In this document: in pieces, positions 23,641 to 35,266 of the stretch
Layout of the letters: every line of letters starts with the position of its first letter
Numbering within the stretch: position 1 is the stretch's first letter
Origin: Castor canadensis
Lineage: Eukaryota > Chordata > Mammalia > Rodentia > Castoridae
DNA: 64,000 bases
Direction of reading: 5' to 3'
Assembly: GCF_047511655.1 (NCBI RefSeq)
Contig: NC_133394.1
Location: 63,671,937-63,735,936 of the forward strand
Translations under genes and position numbers: made by a program
Notes under the pieces: model-generated
Told to the model about the DNA's origin: nothing
Database searches by the model: none
Seen by the model: only the letters and a program-made list of their open reading frames with translations

Positions 23641-24179
23641 TTTGGATATAAATTTACATTTTTAACTTTGTAAATGTTTGTACCATATTTAGAAAAAGTA
23701 TACACACAACATTGTTACAAGATGGTCATTTAAGACACATGAGCAAATATGTAAATGAACTCTGATTTAGTAGTACTTAAAGCTTGACAAGGTCAGCAGA
23801 AAACACAAATAATTTCTTTGATAAAATCTAACAGTTTTTTGTAGATGTTACTCAGAGAAGAACAATATTAAGATAACCTTGTTATTTTATAGCCTTAGAG
23901 AATTTGATTTTAGTTTGGCATGACCTTAAAAATCTTTTAGGCAGCTCTTAGACTATAGTCAACTTTAACTTTGTCACACAGTGAAGTTTACCTATCTGTA
24001 TCCTTTCCAGTTGTTTACTTTGTAACCTGTATTTTAAAATTAACTTTTGTAAGAATTTAAATTTAAATAAAACTGTCTTTTCTTTTTGGCTGGTGGAGCA
24101 GACTGTCCACCCCCACCACGGAGATCTGTGAAGGATAAAGCTTACCTGAGATGTCAGGTAGTACCAAGTAGGTGATTGA

Positions 24180-24880
24180 GGCCTACGGGCTACATGGATG
24201 CTTACCCTGGGCTCCTCTGAGGTGATCTTGAAGGGGGCCAAGGTCCCAGGGCTGTGTCAGTCTCTGCCGCCAAGCCCAAGAGGTCTGTGAGACCTTAACT
24301 CTGTTGAGAGTGGAAGTGGGAGACTGACCTACCTTGCAGAGACAAAGGGGGCAGTCGTCTTTCCAGTGTCCATTCTGGCCACATTGTGGACAGAGTCCTG
24401 GAGGCGGGCGAGGTGAAGGGCAGTGTTTTTGCACAATGTCTTGTCTGGTTGCCTTTGAAGCAGGCCCCTGGAGGCATGTGTTGTTGTTCAGCCAGTCTCG
24501 AAGTTGGAAGAGGTAGCCTCAGGGCAGCAAAAAGCTGGGCCTTTTGGTGGTCTCAAGCCTCAGCTCAGTTATAAATACCTTAAATGCCATTTTCATAAGA
24601 TCTCCCTGGGGGGTTTGAGGGCCACACTCTGCCTGTTTAAGTTTTCTTTGAATATCAGTGAAGGATTGGGAAATAAAATGAGAGGTGAGAATAATTGTTC
24701 CATCCTTGGAAGATGGGTCTCATGCCAAGTCATATCATATGCTTGGGTTAGGTATTTAAATTCTTTAATATAGGAGGCTGAGTCATTGGAGAAGGAGTTA
24801 CATCTCTTTTAAATTTGAGAGAGATTAGTCATGGAAAAAGGCACATGGGCTCAGATAATGTTGTCAGCTCCTGCCACCTC
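24180..24880 (-). pseudogene. Retroviral gag fragment: capsid end and nucleocapsid
   Basis: Minus strand. The nucleocapsid knuckle CPQCGQNGHWKDDC lies at 24392-24351, preceded by a Pro/Arg-rich stretch. Upstream, in other frames, are words resembling the gammaretroviral capsid C-terminus (MKMAFKVF region, about 24600-24570). No continuous frame remains. Confidence 0.7.
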
Positions 24881-25114
24881 CTGGAGTGGGTACAGGTGAG
24901 CTGAGCATGCTTGGGAGGAGGTATGGGAGCAGGTATGGGATGCGGGTGGGGAGGAGAAGGGTAAGGGCATAGCAGGGGCTGAGGGCAATGCTAGTGGTGG
25001 GCAGATGGAGGCTGTGAGGTCACAAGTAAGAGATAAGACATATATAATACTCTGAAAAATTTTAGCTTGAGTTGAATTTAGAGCAATTTTTGCATACTTT
25101 TTTTTTTAAATAAA

Positions 25115-25266
25115 GTTGGGTGCTGGAGGCTCACACCTATAATTCTAGCTACTCAGGAGGCAGAGATTGGGAGGATCACAGTTCAAAGCCAGCTGGGCAA
25201 ATAGTTCCATGAGACCCTATCTTGAAAAACCCTTCACAAAAATAGGGCTGCTGGAGTGGCTCAAGG
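25115..25266 (+). mobile_element. Composite SINE (7SL half plus truncated tRNA half)
   Basis: GTTGGGTGCTGGAGGCTCAC, CAGTTCAAAGCCAGCTGGGC, GAGACCCTATCTTGAAAAAC, then the start of the ID-like half (GGGCTGCTGGAGTGGCTCAA), which breaks off. Confidence 0.85.
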
Positions 25267-26361
25267 TAAAAATAGTAAAATTAAAACATCAGATGGTGTA
25301 TGAGAGTACTCTAATTTAATATATGTTTTAGTAGTTATTTTTTAATCTAAGTAAAATTATAGAAAACTAAGTAGAATTAGAACCAAAGAAATAACTTTTG
25401 TATTTCTCTAGTTTAAAACTCTTTTTATCTATATGATAATTTATGTAAATGAATAGTATTCCCTAGAACTCAGAAGGGTCCTGAAAAAAAATCCTTGGAA
25501 TTCAGGACTCAAATTTGCTGAAAGCAATAAGAATTTTTGAATATTTATCATTTTAAAGTTATTGGACAGAACTAATTGAGAAGGATTAAGAATGGAAATT
25601 GTATAAGATGAATGTACAAAAAAAGACATCCTGAAAATAAAAATTTTTGGGTGTAGAATTGCTGTAGGATGAGAGAGGGAGAAGAGGAACTGTGGTTACA
25701 AAGGCAGTGGATGCTAGATCATGTAAGGTCTCAGAGGCTATGTATGAACTATCATTAGTATTCTGAATAAAAAGGAGAGGTATTGAAGGAGTGTTAACAA
25801 AGTAGTGCGCTGACCAAATTTGTCTAAGGAATATACCACATGTTGGGTTGACAGTAGATTATAGTAGACGAGCATTGAAGCAGGGGAGAGATTCAGGAAA
25901 GCAATGATGGCATCTTAGAATGGGATGGCAGCAGCACAGTTGGTCAGAAGTGGTTGCTTTTGGATATAATTGAAGACAGACACAATAGGATTACTTGACA
26001 AATTGAATGTACTAATCAAATCACTGGGTATACTATTATTTGCAGGTCATGTCTATATTCCAGGGTTATACCAGGTGTCACTCAGGATGAAACTGATTAT
26101 TTTGGAGAAAGATTGCAATCTACATATGTGCTTCACCTGCAGACCTAAGTCTTTCTGCACCACTAGGCTTACTCCTGGCCTATTTTACTTAAGGCATAAT
26201 TTTAAATAGCCTCAATCCTGGCTATTTGTTCTTTTTCCCTGAGTCACCATTATTGCTAATTGGACCAGGGACATAATGCTTAGGTAGGGGGTGTTAATTC
26301 CATAATTAGAAATATAGCTGTCATTAGTTTTCAATAAATGTCCACATTCAAGATATGTTTC
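25267..26361. other. Intergenic DNA, nothing recognised
   Basis: No gene or clear repeat; short chance open frames only. Confidence 0.45.
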
Positions 26362-26440
26362 AGGAATGGGAGTATGGCTCAAGTAGTAGAGCTCCTGCCT
26401 AGCCAGGAATAAGGCCCTGAGTTCAGGTACCACAAAAAAA
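26362..26440 (+). mobile_element. ID-like tRNA-derived SINE
   Basis: GTATGGCTCAAGTAGTAGAG, CTCCTGCCTAGCCAG and GGCCCTGAGTTCAGGTACCA followed by an A run. The box A/B-like halves of a tRNA-derived SINE are recognisable. Confidence 0.85.
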
Positions 26441-26441
26441 A

Positions 26442-26444
<3 letters not shown>

Positions 26445-26481
<37 letters not shown>
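26445..26481. repeat. (TA)n microsatellite at the SINE tail
   Basis: About 18 TA dinucleotides directly after the A-rich tail of the SINE. Confidence 0.95.
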
Positions 26482-26484
<3 letters not shown>

Positions 26485-26825
26485 TCATCACTTTTGGAAT
26501 TTTTGTCTCTTTCAGGAAAATCCAGCCAAATTCAGTGTTTTTCTCATCCTTTCTTCCCAAGGTAGCCGTGACAATGGACATGAGGTGAGAGGGAAACATC
26601 TGGGCCTCAGCCATCCTCTGTCTTCTGCTGGCATTGGGTGAATCTCATCAGGCTCAATCTTTGGTAAGTGGCTTCTGCTTTCTGGTCTGGGCTCCTCCTG
26701 TAACTTGTGGTCATCATCAGTCTGTGCATTATGTGTCCTTCTGGTCCTGGGTGCTATGTCTCTTTGGATCTAAAATCCTGTTTTTAGTGATTTCTGCAGC
26801 TTCCCTGAAGAATGTGGGCTTTTCC

Positions 26826-26937
26826 TTTTTTGAAATATGGTCTCACTGTGTGGCCTAGGCTTATCTCAAACTTGAGATCCTCCTGCTTCTGCTTTCTATG
26901 AGATGGGATTATGGGCATGTACCATCCTACTGGGCCT
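26826..26937 (-). mobile_element. B1-like SINE, antisense
   Basis: Plus strand shows TTTTTTGAAATATGGTCTCA, GTGTGGCCTAGGCTTATCTC and GGGATTATGGGCATGTACCA, the complement of a 7SL-type monomer. Confidence 0.8.
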
Positions 26938-27599
26938 GCTTTGAAGAGTTTTAAATGGGAAGTTGGACACACTTTTCTCTACGTTTGATCCTCACTTAAG
27001 ATCTTTCATCTTTTCACTTTTAGGGCTCAGGTCAGTGGCAGTGAGAAAGGCCAGCAGAAAAGAAACCCAAATCTGTGTTTGCCTTGCTTCTTTGTTTTGA
27101 ATCATCCTTATCTCATCCAGGCAGCTTCCATTTGAGAGTAGAATTTGAAGGTGGTGGAGGGGAGGTATAGTCTGGTTTTCTATTTACTTTCTTTCTATGG
27201 TGTCTTAGCTGTAGATACTTAAATTACTTCCAACTCCCAATATCTGCCAAAGGACTTTAAAAGAGTTGTATCTATCAATATTTACTGTATTAGACATGAA
27301 ACTTAAAAATTTTTAAATGAATTAATTTTAAAATAAGAGAAAGCCAAGAATAACATCATTGCCAAAATCAAAAGAAAATTCAGAGTGGCATTGTGCTACA
27401 TTTTTGCAAATCTCCTTAAGTTTGGCTTAATAAAAGACGGATGGATTCTCATATCAATTTCTGTACTAGGTTTATTTTGATAATTGTTTTCGTTGAAGTA
27501 TATGAAGAAGATCTGGCTGCATACATCTGTATGCCTACATATTTGGGAAAAGGAAGTGTATATTTGTAGCCTAGCCTTTCCATATTAACTGTAGTTTTT
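26938..27599. other. Intergenic DNA, nothing recognised
   Basis: No gene, RNA gene or clear repeat seen. Confidence 0.4.
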
Positions 27600-28225
27600 T
27601 TTTCGTTGTTTAGTACTATGTAAAAGCTCTACAAGTCTTCCTTCTTTCATTCCTTCTTTCGTTCGTTCGTTCCTTCCTTCCTTCTCTATCACCATGATCC
27701 CCTTATATACAGTAGCTTAGAGTACAGTGCATTATATTATATTCTTATGTAGGTGGGCTGTTTCAATAGTTTTCATGCTCTAACATTTTCTTTTGCTCTC
27801 CCACCTCCCATAGTCTCCTCAGACTAAAATTTTATTCTGTTTCTCACCATATATGTATGTATTTATGTATGTATATGTGATCATCTATCTATCTATATAT
27901 ACATTTAATTTATAAGTCTAGCTTCCACATGTGTGGGAAAACATGTGACCTTTGATTTTTGGAGCCTGGCTTACATTGGTTAGCATAATGTTTTCCAGTT
28001 CCATCCATTTACCTTCAAACAACATAATTTCATTCTTCTTTAAGGCTGAATAAAACTCCATTATGTATATATACCAATTTTTCTTAATCCATTCATTAGT
28101 CATGGGGCATCAAGGCTGCTTCCAAGGCATGGCTGTTGTAAATAGTGCTGCAATAAACATGGGTATGCGAGTGGCTCTATCATATCCTAGAGCATATTCC
28201 TTTGGATATATGGCCAGGAGTTTAC
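27600..28225 (-). mobile_element. L1 3' fragment, antisense, with internal CTTC microsatellite
   Basis: The minus frame 28103-27918 reads as the extreme C-terminus of ORF2 (WIKKNWYIYIMEFYSALKK, then [11 protein letters not shown]). The 3'UTR side contains a (CTTT/CTTC/GTTC)n tract at about 27636-27686 and ATCT/TATG repeats near 27850-27900. The left edge is approximate. Confidence 0.8.
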
Positions 28226-28474
28226 CTTAATTTCTTAATTTGTTACCTAAAGGTAACAAATTTAACTACTTAAAAAAAGGTAACTAGTTAAAATTAGTAT
28301 GTTTTGGCTCCCCACATGAAGAATGAGACATGTTTAGCTTATCTATATTAATTCCTCACTTATACTCTTGTTCATCTTCCTAGTTTTTGAAAATATATTT
28401 ACATTTTTGGTTTTGTTTCTAGCTCTTCTTTTGATTATGTTTGTGGCTTTAAATAAATCAATGAAAAAAATGTT

Positions 28475-29245
28475 CAACATCTGTAGTCATCAAGGAGATA
28501 CAAATTGAAACAGCATCTGATTGGGGTAAGTGAAACCACCTCACTTTAGTTAGAATAGGTTTCATTAAGAAAATGAAAAACAACAAATGCTGGTGAAGAT
28601 GGGGGTGGGAGGGGAGGTACTCTTATTCACTGATGGTGGGGTATAAATTAGTGCAGCCACTATGGAAATAAGTATGGAGGTTCCTCAAAAAATTAAAACT
28701 AGAAGTACCACATGATCCAGCCCTACCACTGCTGGATATATACCCAAAAGAATCAAAATTGACATACAATGGAGATACCTTCCTACCCATGTTTATAGCT
28801 GCACTATTTGTGGTAGTCAAACTATAGAATCAGCCTAGGTGCCCACCAGCAGATGAATGGATAAAGACAAAGGATTTACTCAGCTATTATGAAAAATGAA
28901 ATTATGTTGTTTGCTAGAAAATGGATGGAACTAGAGATTATCATGTTAAATGAAAATCAACCCCACCAGACAAATACTGCATTTTTCTCTCATTTTTTGG
29001 AAACAAGCAGAAGATAAAACAATATGAATCAAAAAAACCAAGGTCATGAAAGAACTTGGGAGGTGGAAGGGGGAGGGAAAAGAGGGAAGGAGGAGTAATA
29101 AAGCAAGAGAGGGAGTGAATATGATCAAAATGCATCACACAAAGTGCATGTGCGGAAATATCATGATGAAACCCTTTACAATGTCCAACTTAATAATCAC
29201 TAATGAAAATGTACCTATAGTCAATTTCTGCTAAACCCAATGTAA
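28475..29245 (+). mobile_element. L1 3' fragment, sense
   Basis: Starts near ATGTTCAACATCTGTAGTCATC, an ORF2 3' word. It passes the late ORF2 regions around 28620-28760 (CACTGATGGTGGGGTATAAA, GATCCAGCCCTACCACTGCT), and continues into a purine-rich 3'UTR ending about 29245. Diverged, with no open frame of size. Confidence 0.8.
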
Positions 29246-29479
29246 GTCAGAGTAGATCAGAGTGACTGTTTTTTAATGGTAGATCCTTAAGATAATTGAA
29301 GGAGGAAGGTTTAGTTATTCAAGTACAATTTCTGCTTCCAATTATCACTTAGGTAATTCAGGGCTCTTCCTCTATTGAAGAGTAGCTAAGAGACAGGGAG
29401 AGCCAATATTACAAAATTGGTGGACCTCCACATGGTAAAATAAAGCAGGGGAAAAATACCATCTTCTTAGCCATGATCA

Positions 29480-29600
29480 TATTTTTACTAACAGTGACAG
29501 ATGGGAAAATTGAGGCCCCAAAAGTCACATACCCAATGTTTAGTTAAGCACAGATACCGGGCTACAGTCCAGTTTATCCTCTTTATTATTTTGATTGTCC
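29480..29600 (-). repeat. MIR SINE, antisense
   Basis: GATGGGAAAATTGAGGCCCC, AAAGTCACATACCCAATG and a CTACAGTCCAGTTTATCCTC end fit an inverted MIR. Strongly diverged. Confidence 0.6.
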
Positions 29601-29719
29601 TGAAGGCAATTGGGGATTGAAACAATAGGTTTTATCAACTTAATCATAGGTGGGAGCAAAAATTTATCAATACTGCATTTTCATACCTTTTTATTGTTTT
29701 TAAAATTGTAATCTTTAAT

Positions 29720-29802
29720 TTTTTTCTTTGTACTGGAGTTTGAACTCAGGGCATTGTACTTGCTAGACAGGTGCTCTAACACTTGAGCCACACCCCCGGC
29801 CC
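29720..29802 (-). mobile_element. ID-like tRNA-derived SINE, antisense
   Basis: Plus strand: TTTGTACTGGAGTTTGAACTC, GCTAGACAGGTGCTCTAAC, ACTTGAGCCACACCCCCGGC. This is the complement of the tRNA-derived half seen elsewhere in the window. Confidence 0.88.
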
Positions 29803-30395
29803 ATAATCTTTACATTCTTATAAATTTGTCTATTTATTCATTTGTATGTGAAATAAAGTTTATTTTTGATATTGTATTTGCCTTGTGGGCTTTAAAGAGT
29901 TTTGTTTGTTGACAGATGTAAATTAAGTAAAGTCCTAGGAATATATCGCATTTTGAGCTTACATTTCTGTTGAAGTTTTTTTAAAAAAAATTCAGGTTCA
30001 GAATGCTGTATACCAAATAGAGGAAAGAAAACCCATCTTCTCTGGTCCAACTGTATAAATTATGCATAATGTTTAAGAGCAAGGTCCTGTTTCTATTTCA
30101 GTTATCAATTTGAATAGAGCATTTTTGGCAGTGGAAATATAGACAGCAGGCATTTCCTACACTTAATTTATTCTCTCATAACCAAGAAGCAGCTTGATGT
30201 AGACAGTTTTATGTAAAATTTGTCACATATTCTCTGTGCTTTGGAAATGTCTTACATTTCACTCAGTTTAATTCATTTTTCTATATTGTAAAATGTGGGA
30301 AATACATTCTTCCCAACAATAACTTGGAGACTGTGCTGTGGATCATTTAATCTGTAAAATTTGCTTTGACTTTTTTGAACGGGATTGATAAGTAA
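29803..30395. other. Intergenic DNA, nothing recognised
   Basis: AT-rich, no gene or clear repeat seen. Confidence 0.4.
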
Positions 30396-30590
30396 ATGTG
30401 ATGGCTAATTTGATATGTCAGATTGATTGGGCCACAGGATGCACACATAGCTGGTGAAACATTATTTCCAGGTGTTACCGTGAGGGTGTTTCTGGATAAA
30501 GTTAGTATTTGAATTGTTATGTGGTAAACACCCAATCTATTGTGGGCCTGAAAAGAGCACAAAGGTAGAGGAAGGTTGAATTAGCTTTAT
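30396..30590 (+). mobile_element. MLT2-like LTR fragment (ERVL)
   Basis: GTGATGGCTAATTTGATATG, GATTGATTGGGCCACAGGATG, AAACATTATTTCCAGGTGTT, GTGAGGGTGTTTCTGGATAA and CCTGAAAAGAGCACAAAGGT follow the 5' half of an MLT2 LTR. The 3' half is missing or unrecognisable. Confidence 0.75.
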
Positions 30591-31415
30591 TAATTGCACC
30601 AGTAGAAATAGATATGTAAAGGATATAGATATCTATACAGATTTATAGAGGAAATGAAAGCTCAAAATGCTATATATTCCTAGGGTTTTATATATTATTT
30701 CATATATGTAGGATTCATTTAAAAATAAATTTAATGTGCTAACAAATGAATAAATTTAATTCTGTAGCAGTTAATGTAACTGAATATATAGAGAACTTTT
30801 ATGGAGAAAAATTGAGGTCAATAAATGGCAAGAACTAGTAATAGTACTGGATGGAAGCAAGTGGCCCCAATTTGGTACCCTTAACTACAGGTGAGAGTCA
30901 CACACAAAGTATGATTTTCTTGGGGATGGAATCAATCTCACACTGTGTGAATACATATTGCCTCAGTCACATACTAATAGATGCTGAAAAGTCCCATGAT
31001 TTGCTGCCTGAAAGCTGGAGACTAGATGAAGTCTGGTTAATTCATTCTGAGACAGAAGGCCTAGGAACCAGGGAGCCATTGTTGTAAATTGCAGTCTGAG
31101 AGAAAAGACGAGATGAGATGGGATGATCCATCTCAGTGAGTTGGATGATAATCATCCATGATGGGGAGCACAATCTACTTCACTGAATACACCAATTCAT
31201 ATGTAATGCCATTCAGAAATATCCTCTCAGACACAACCCAGAAATGATATTTGATCTGGCCTAGTCAAGATGACATAAAATTAACCATCACATTCTTTGA
31301 CTTTCATGCTCAAATTCACGGCTGACTTTATGACATGTAGTCAGCCCTTGTGTAAAGTATGTGAAGAGATGATAGACATTCCAAGCCAGCCAAGAAATCA
31401 ACTGTCTGGGTATAG

Positions 31416-31417
<2 letters not shown>
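30591..31417. other. Intergenic DNA, nothing recognised
   Basis: No gene or clear repeat. A short direct ATGAGATGGGATGATCC purine-rich patch lies near 31110. Confidence 0.4.

Positions 31418-31457
<40 letters not shown>
31418..31457. repeat. (GT)20 microsatellite
   Basis: Uninterrupted GT dinucleotides. The open frames on both strands across it are products of the repeat. Confidence 0.97.
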
Positions 31458-31459
<2 letters not shown>

Positions 31460-31589
31460 TGAGGGTTGAGAGTGGGTTGTAGCAAGTAAAAAGGAAGCAA
31501 CTATATTGCAGATAGTAATTAAACAAAGCTAGCTTTAGCAGAATAGAACTCAAGTTATATAGTGTAATTTGGAATTAAAGAAATATTTT

Positions 31590-31689
31590 GGGCTAGGCTG
31601 TGGTGCAAGTAATAGAGCACCTGCCTAGCCAAGCACAAGTCTCTGATTTCAAAACCTAGGACCACAAAAAAAAAGAAAGAAAAGAAACA
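31590..31689 (+). mobile_element. ID-like tRNA-derived SINE
   Basis: GGGCTAGGCTGTGGTGCAAG, TAATAGAGCACCTGCCTAGCC, CTCTGATTTCAAAACCTAGG and a long A-rich tail. Confidence 0.88.
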
Positions 31690-33444
31690 TATTTACATCA
31701 AAATACTTGCTAGGTTCAGTGCCTCTCTAATGGAGAGTCCCCACTGATGAGTTTCTACTGGGAAGTTTGGGTTTAACTGGAAAGCATAATATGATATCAT
31801 TATAAGCCATTAATACTGATGGGTTGGTTTATTAACTAGTCACTGATTTGTCTTGGAGGATCTGATTGGCTCTGGAACATTTGGAAAGAAAATTGGGAAT
31901 TAGATGTATTCCAGATAGGAGCAATTTGTGTATGTGGGGAGGAGGCAGACCTACGGAGAATTCATTTGGAGCATCTAGACAAGATGGTTGCAACATGAGA
32001 AAATCTGATATCTAGAAGAGAAAGGGATTGGAGTAAAGAAAAGAAACTTTGTGGACAATAAAGATGAATGTCTAAGTGCCCACCCCTTGTAGAGATTCTT
32101 TTATAGACCTAACACCTTTTAAAACTCTTAAAGAAAGAAAGGGGCCCATGAGTGATGTAGGAACTGCTTTACATCTGTTAGAACTAAATAAAATGAAATA
32201 AAAATTTAAAAATCACAACACCAAAATTTAGGAGGAGAAAGGTTGTTGAAAAGCTATTATAGTTAAAAAATTTCTTTCTTCCTACTTGGAAGCTTTCCAT
32301 CCATCTCTGCGTTTAAATTATATTAGTCATACCTATGTTATATAAGTACCCCCCCACTACCTCCCAGGCAAAACAATCATACACCTATTAATTGTCTAAA
32401 AATCACCATACACAAAATTTTCATTTTCTTATCAGTTTATTGTTATACATATGAGGTACCATGCAACTATCAGAATTGTATTCAGTTTTTTTTTCTTTTA
32501 AAAAACTCAGAGAAAAAAAATGTTTCCAGTAATTTTCATTCAATGTGAATGACAAGAATATTATAGCTATAAACATTGAAATAACCATTTCACTTCTTCC
32601 TGAGGAAGTTCCATATTTTAAGTATTGAAAAAGGGAATTTTATACAGAGCTAATTTTTAGTCATGTTATCTCTCATTCTTTTCTCATGTGTATTTATATT
32701 ACTTTCAGAATAACATAATAATTAGTTGGAAATATAGTGTGGAAAGTATGCATGTCCTCTAGAATTTGCTACTCTTTCCAAAACATATTGAGTGGTCAAA
32801 AATTCTTTCAAAGGTTTTAAACATTTATTGGTGAATTAGTAGATTTTGGTACCATCTCTCTCCTTTTCTCCTTTCATTCTACAAGAATTGAACATGGTTT
32901 AACATTTACTTTAAGGATGAGCTGCTTACTTAACTCCTTTTACTTGGACAAAAGGATGCTATTAGTTACTTTATTTAGAACTTCATTTGTACATCTCATC
33001 TTTACATATATTAGGTGTCAGTTTTCTTTTATCAGCACAAACATTGTTGCCAAATGAAATGACACTGTGTGTAACTATTGGGGCCTATTTTCACAATGTT
33101 TGATCTTCTTACAGTAGTTTTCTTAAATTAATGGAGTTGAATGACTCTGGTAACTTTCCTAGCATGTTTGGAATGTGCTCCTTCAAAAGAGGTGGCAGTT
33201 AGCATGGAGGCTGCCATATTTTCCCAAATGATTTTGCTGTTTTTAGTCAGGGATTTAAAAATTGGTTCTTTTCCAAATTCTGTCTGATAACTGTTTAAAA
33301 TTTGTGTGATCATTGAGTACATTAAGTGCTTAAAAATTTAATTGACAATTATAATACACATTAAAAAATTTGTAGTAAGTGGAAGAATTTCACAGTTTGT
33401 TTTCTAATTAGTAAATAATTGATAGAGTTCACTTTTAAATTCAG
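31690..33444. other. Intergenic DNA, no gene seen
   Basis: AT-rich unique-looking sequence. The minus frame 33322-33128 (64 codons) has no recognised family. Confidence 0.4.
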
Positions 33445-33631
33445 ATTTTGCAAAGCAGGCGCTCTATCTCTTGAGCAGTACCTCCAGTCCATTTTGCTGT
33501 GGTTATTTTTGAGATGGGGGGCAGGGTCTCATGAACTATTTGCCCAGGCTGGCTTTGAACTGTGATCCTCCAGATCTCAGCCTCCCAAGTAGGTAGGATT
33601 ATAGTAGGCACAAGCCACTAGCACCTGGCTC
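33445..33631 (-). mobile_element. Composite SINE, antisense (tRNA half truncated plus 7SL half)
   Basis: Plus strand shows CAGGCGCTCTATCTCTTGAGC then CCAGGCTGGCTTTGAACTGTG, CTCAGCCTCCCAAGTAGGTAG and CACTAGCACCTGGCT. Same composite family as 36915-37126, inverted. Confidence 0.88.
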
Positions 33632-33633
33632 AT

Positions 33634-35146
33634 ATATTTTTTTCAAATCATAACTTTGAGAATATTTTATAAATGCTTATATAATTATAGCAAGAAATGT
33701 ATTCACTACTTAAATTTTTGTATGTGTAAGTACATTAAAAGTGAAGTAAATACTAATACAAGAAAATAAGTATGATTTATTGTATTCTTTTTTCAAAAGT
33801 TTATCAATCATATTTTTTCATTAAAAATATAAGTGTAAATATATTTTAAGAACTATGCCTTGCTCATCTTTGACCTTTCTGCATTTAATTTAGTAGGTAA
33901 TCCATCAATTTAACAATGTTCTGTTATCTTCCATGAGAGTGATGTATGAAATATTCTCAAAAATGGATCTCTAGCGTGCCTATTTTTTCTGTCTTGTATC
34001 AAAAGTATAATTTCAAATATCAAGTTACAAATCCAAGATATTAATTTGTTGAATTACCCAGAAAATGAAGTTTTTCAACAATTTAAATGTACATAGCCTA
34101 AACACAGCATCTAGGGAGACTGCCTCTAGTTTTCATTTAGTATGTTTTGTTCTGGGGACATCAAAAAGGAAGCTATTCATGTTTAAAAGTCAACCTGTTT
34201 CTGGAGATGACACATATCTCCAACTTTATTTATGCATTTCTGCAGAACCAGAGAGGACTACTAGAATAGATTTACAGTTTACAGCAAGTGGACATGACGT
34301 TCTGAACGACATACCTTTAAACTCCTATCATGTCTCCCTCTTAGAGAATTTACCGAGCACACTTACATTATTATTTACTGTTTTGGTGTACTCTGTGTGT
34401 TTCTATTTACTAACCAATAGTTTTACCATATATATTTCAATATGACAGTTACATTATGATGAAACAGTTAGAAATTTTTACATAAATGCACTAGACTATA
34501 TATATGAAAGGATACTTTTTCTTGCTGTAGTACTTATCTTTTTGATGCAGGTAAAACTCATATATATATAACTTTTCCACTCTCTGATCTAGCAAAAATT
34601 ATGATTTATAATTCTTTCTAAATGCTTCAGTGGATTTAAATTTTGGCAGACATTTTTTTCATGAGTTGTATGTTTTTGGAATTTTATGTTACATTGTGAT
34701 GTTTATTTTGGTTCTTGTTTTTGTAGGATACTTTATAGCATCAAAGAATAAGAAAACATTGTACAGGCAAACAGTGGTCTAAAAATCTACAGAGACACAA
34801 TCTTAGTTGATACATAAAAGTGTAAATATCACTGTGAAATGAAACAGTTCTGCATTTTGTTTATTATTTATGTCGATTGCTACGACTTCCACATGAATGC
34901 ACAGTAGTCTACAATAATCCCACAGGCTCAGATATGGGTTAAGAGGAAGGCCATAGGCCTCAAGGCTTGTAACAGACACCATTGTTCCTAAGCAGTCACA
35001 TGCCAGCACATGGAAAGAACTTTGTTCTTTTTTTCTTGTATGAAGAGGTATATTTTTTTGACAGCCTTTTCATAGCTTCTGGAAGCTTTGGAAAGGTGAC
35101 TGTTAGTATATGGAAGGTGGATTCTTGGGAAGCTTTTTTCTCAGTG
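33634..35146 (-). other. Probable NDST3 3'UTR and downstream flank
   Basis: AT-rich DNA following the stop codon, with no interspersed repeat that I recognise. It contains an AATAAA on the minus strand at 34865-34860. A plus-strand open frame of 126 codons (34065-34445) has no family resemblance I can name and is more likely chance inside a UTR or flank. The extent of the transcript is inferred only from position. Confidence 0.35.
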
Positions 35147-35266
35147 CTATCTCACTTTCTGCAGCTCTTGTCTTAGCCAGGATGGCAGAGGCTGTCCCAG
35201 TTTGTGCAGCAGCTTTGAGAGCTCCACGTTGTGATCTTGGTAGTAGCTTGACAAAAAGGCTCTGCT
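35147..35266 (-). CDS. NDST3: NDST3 last coding exon with natural stop
   Basis: The last 39 codons and a TAG stop (35149-35147), phase 0. It runs from [18 protein letters not shown] to [15 protein letters not shown], the conserved C-terminus of the family. The acceptor is CCCACTCAG, with AG at 35268-35267. YYQDHN replaces the YYRDHN I recall from other members. The 3'UTR continues to lower coordinates and its end is not established. An AATAAA at 34865-34860 (minus) is a candidate poly(A) signal but is unsupported. On the opposite strand this exon gives a longer open frame (35110-35313) that is only a shadow. Confidence 0.9.
   Translation of the reverse strand, partial: SRAFLSSYYQDHNVELSKLLHKLGQPLPSWLRQELQKVR

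Larger units (their letters stand above)
21850..24900 (-). mobile_element. Endogenous retrovirus remnant, gammaretrovirus-like (ERV1), internally deleted
   Basis: Minus-strand order is gag capsid/nucleocapsid remnant (about 24900-24180), protease/RT remnant (about 24100-23230), undefined internal sequence, then a 3' LTR (22210-21850). A single nucleocapsid zinc knuckle of type CX2CX4HX4C is readable at 24392-24351, and one knuckle is the gammaretroviral pattern. Only about 1 kb separates RT from the LTR, so RNase H, integrase and most or all of env are missing. No 5' LTR is seen near 24900-25100. The coding parts are broken by stops and shifts. Confidence 0.8.

Noticed and set aside
31288-31500. 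Open frames on both strands around 31.3-31.5 kb
   Set aside because: Generated by the (GT)20 microsatellite.
1-34000. Expected neighbour gene PRSS12 (convergent to NDST3 in human)
   Set aside because: No trypsin-domain or scavenger-receptor exon recognised; it may lie beyond the window.
34065-34445. 126-codon plus-strand open frame near the NDST3 3' end
   Set aside because: No recognisable domain, AT-rich context, no splice or promoter evidence, opposite strand to the likely 3'UTR.
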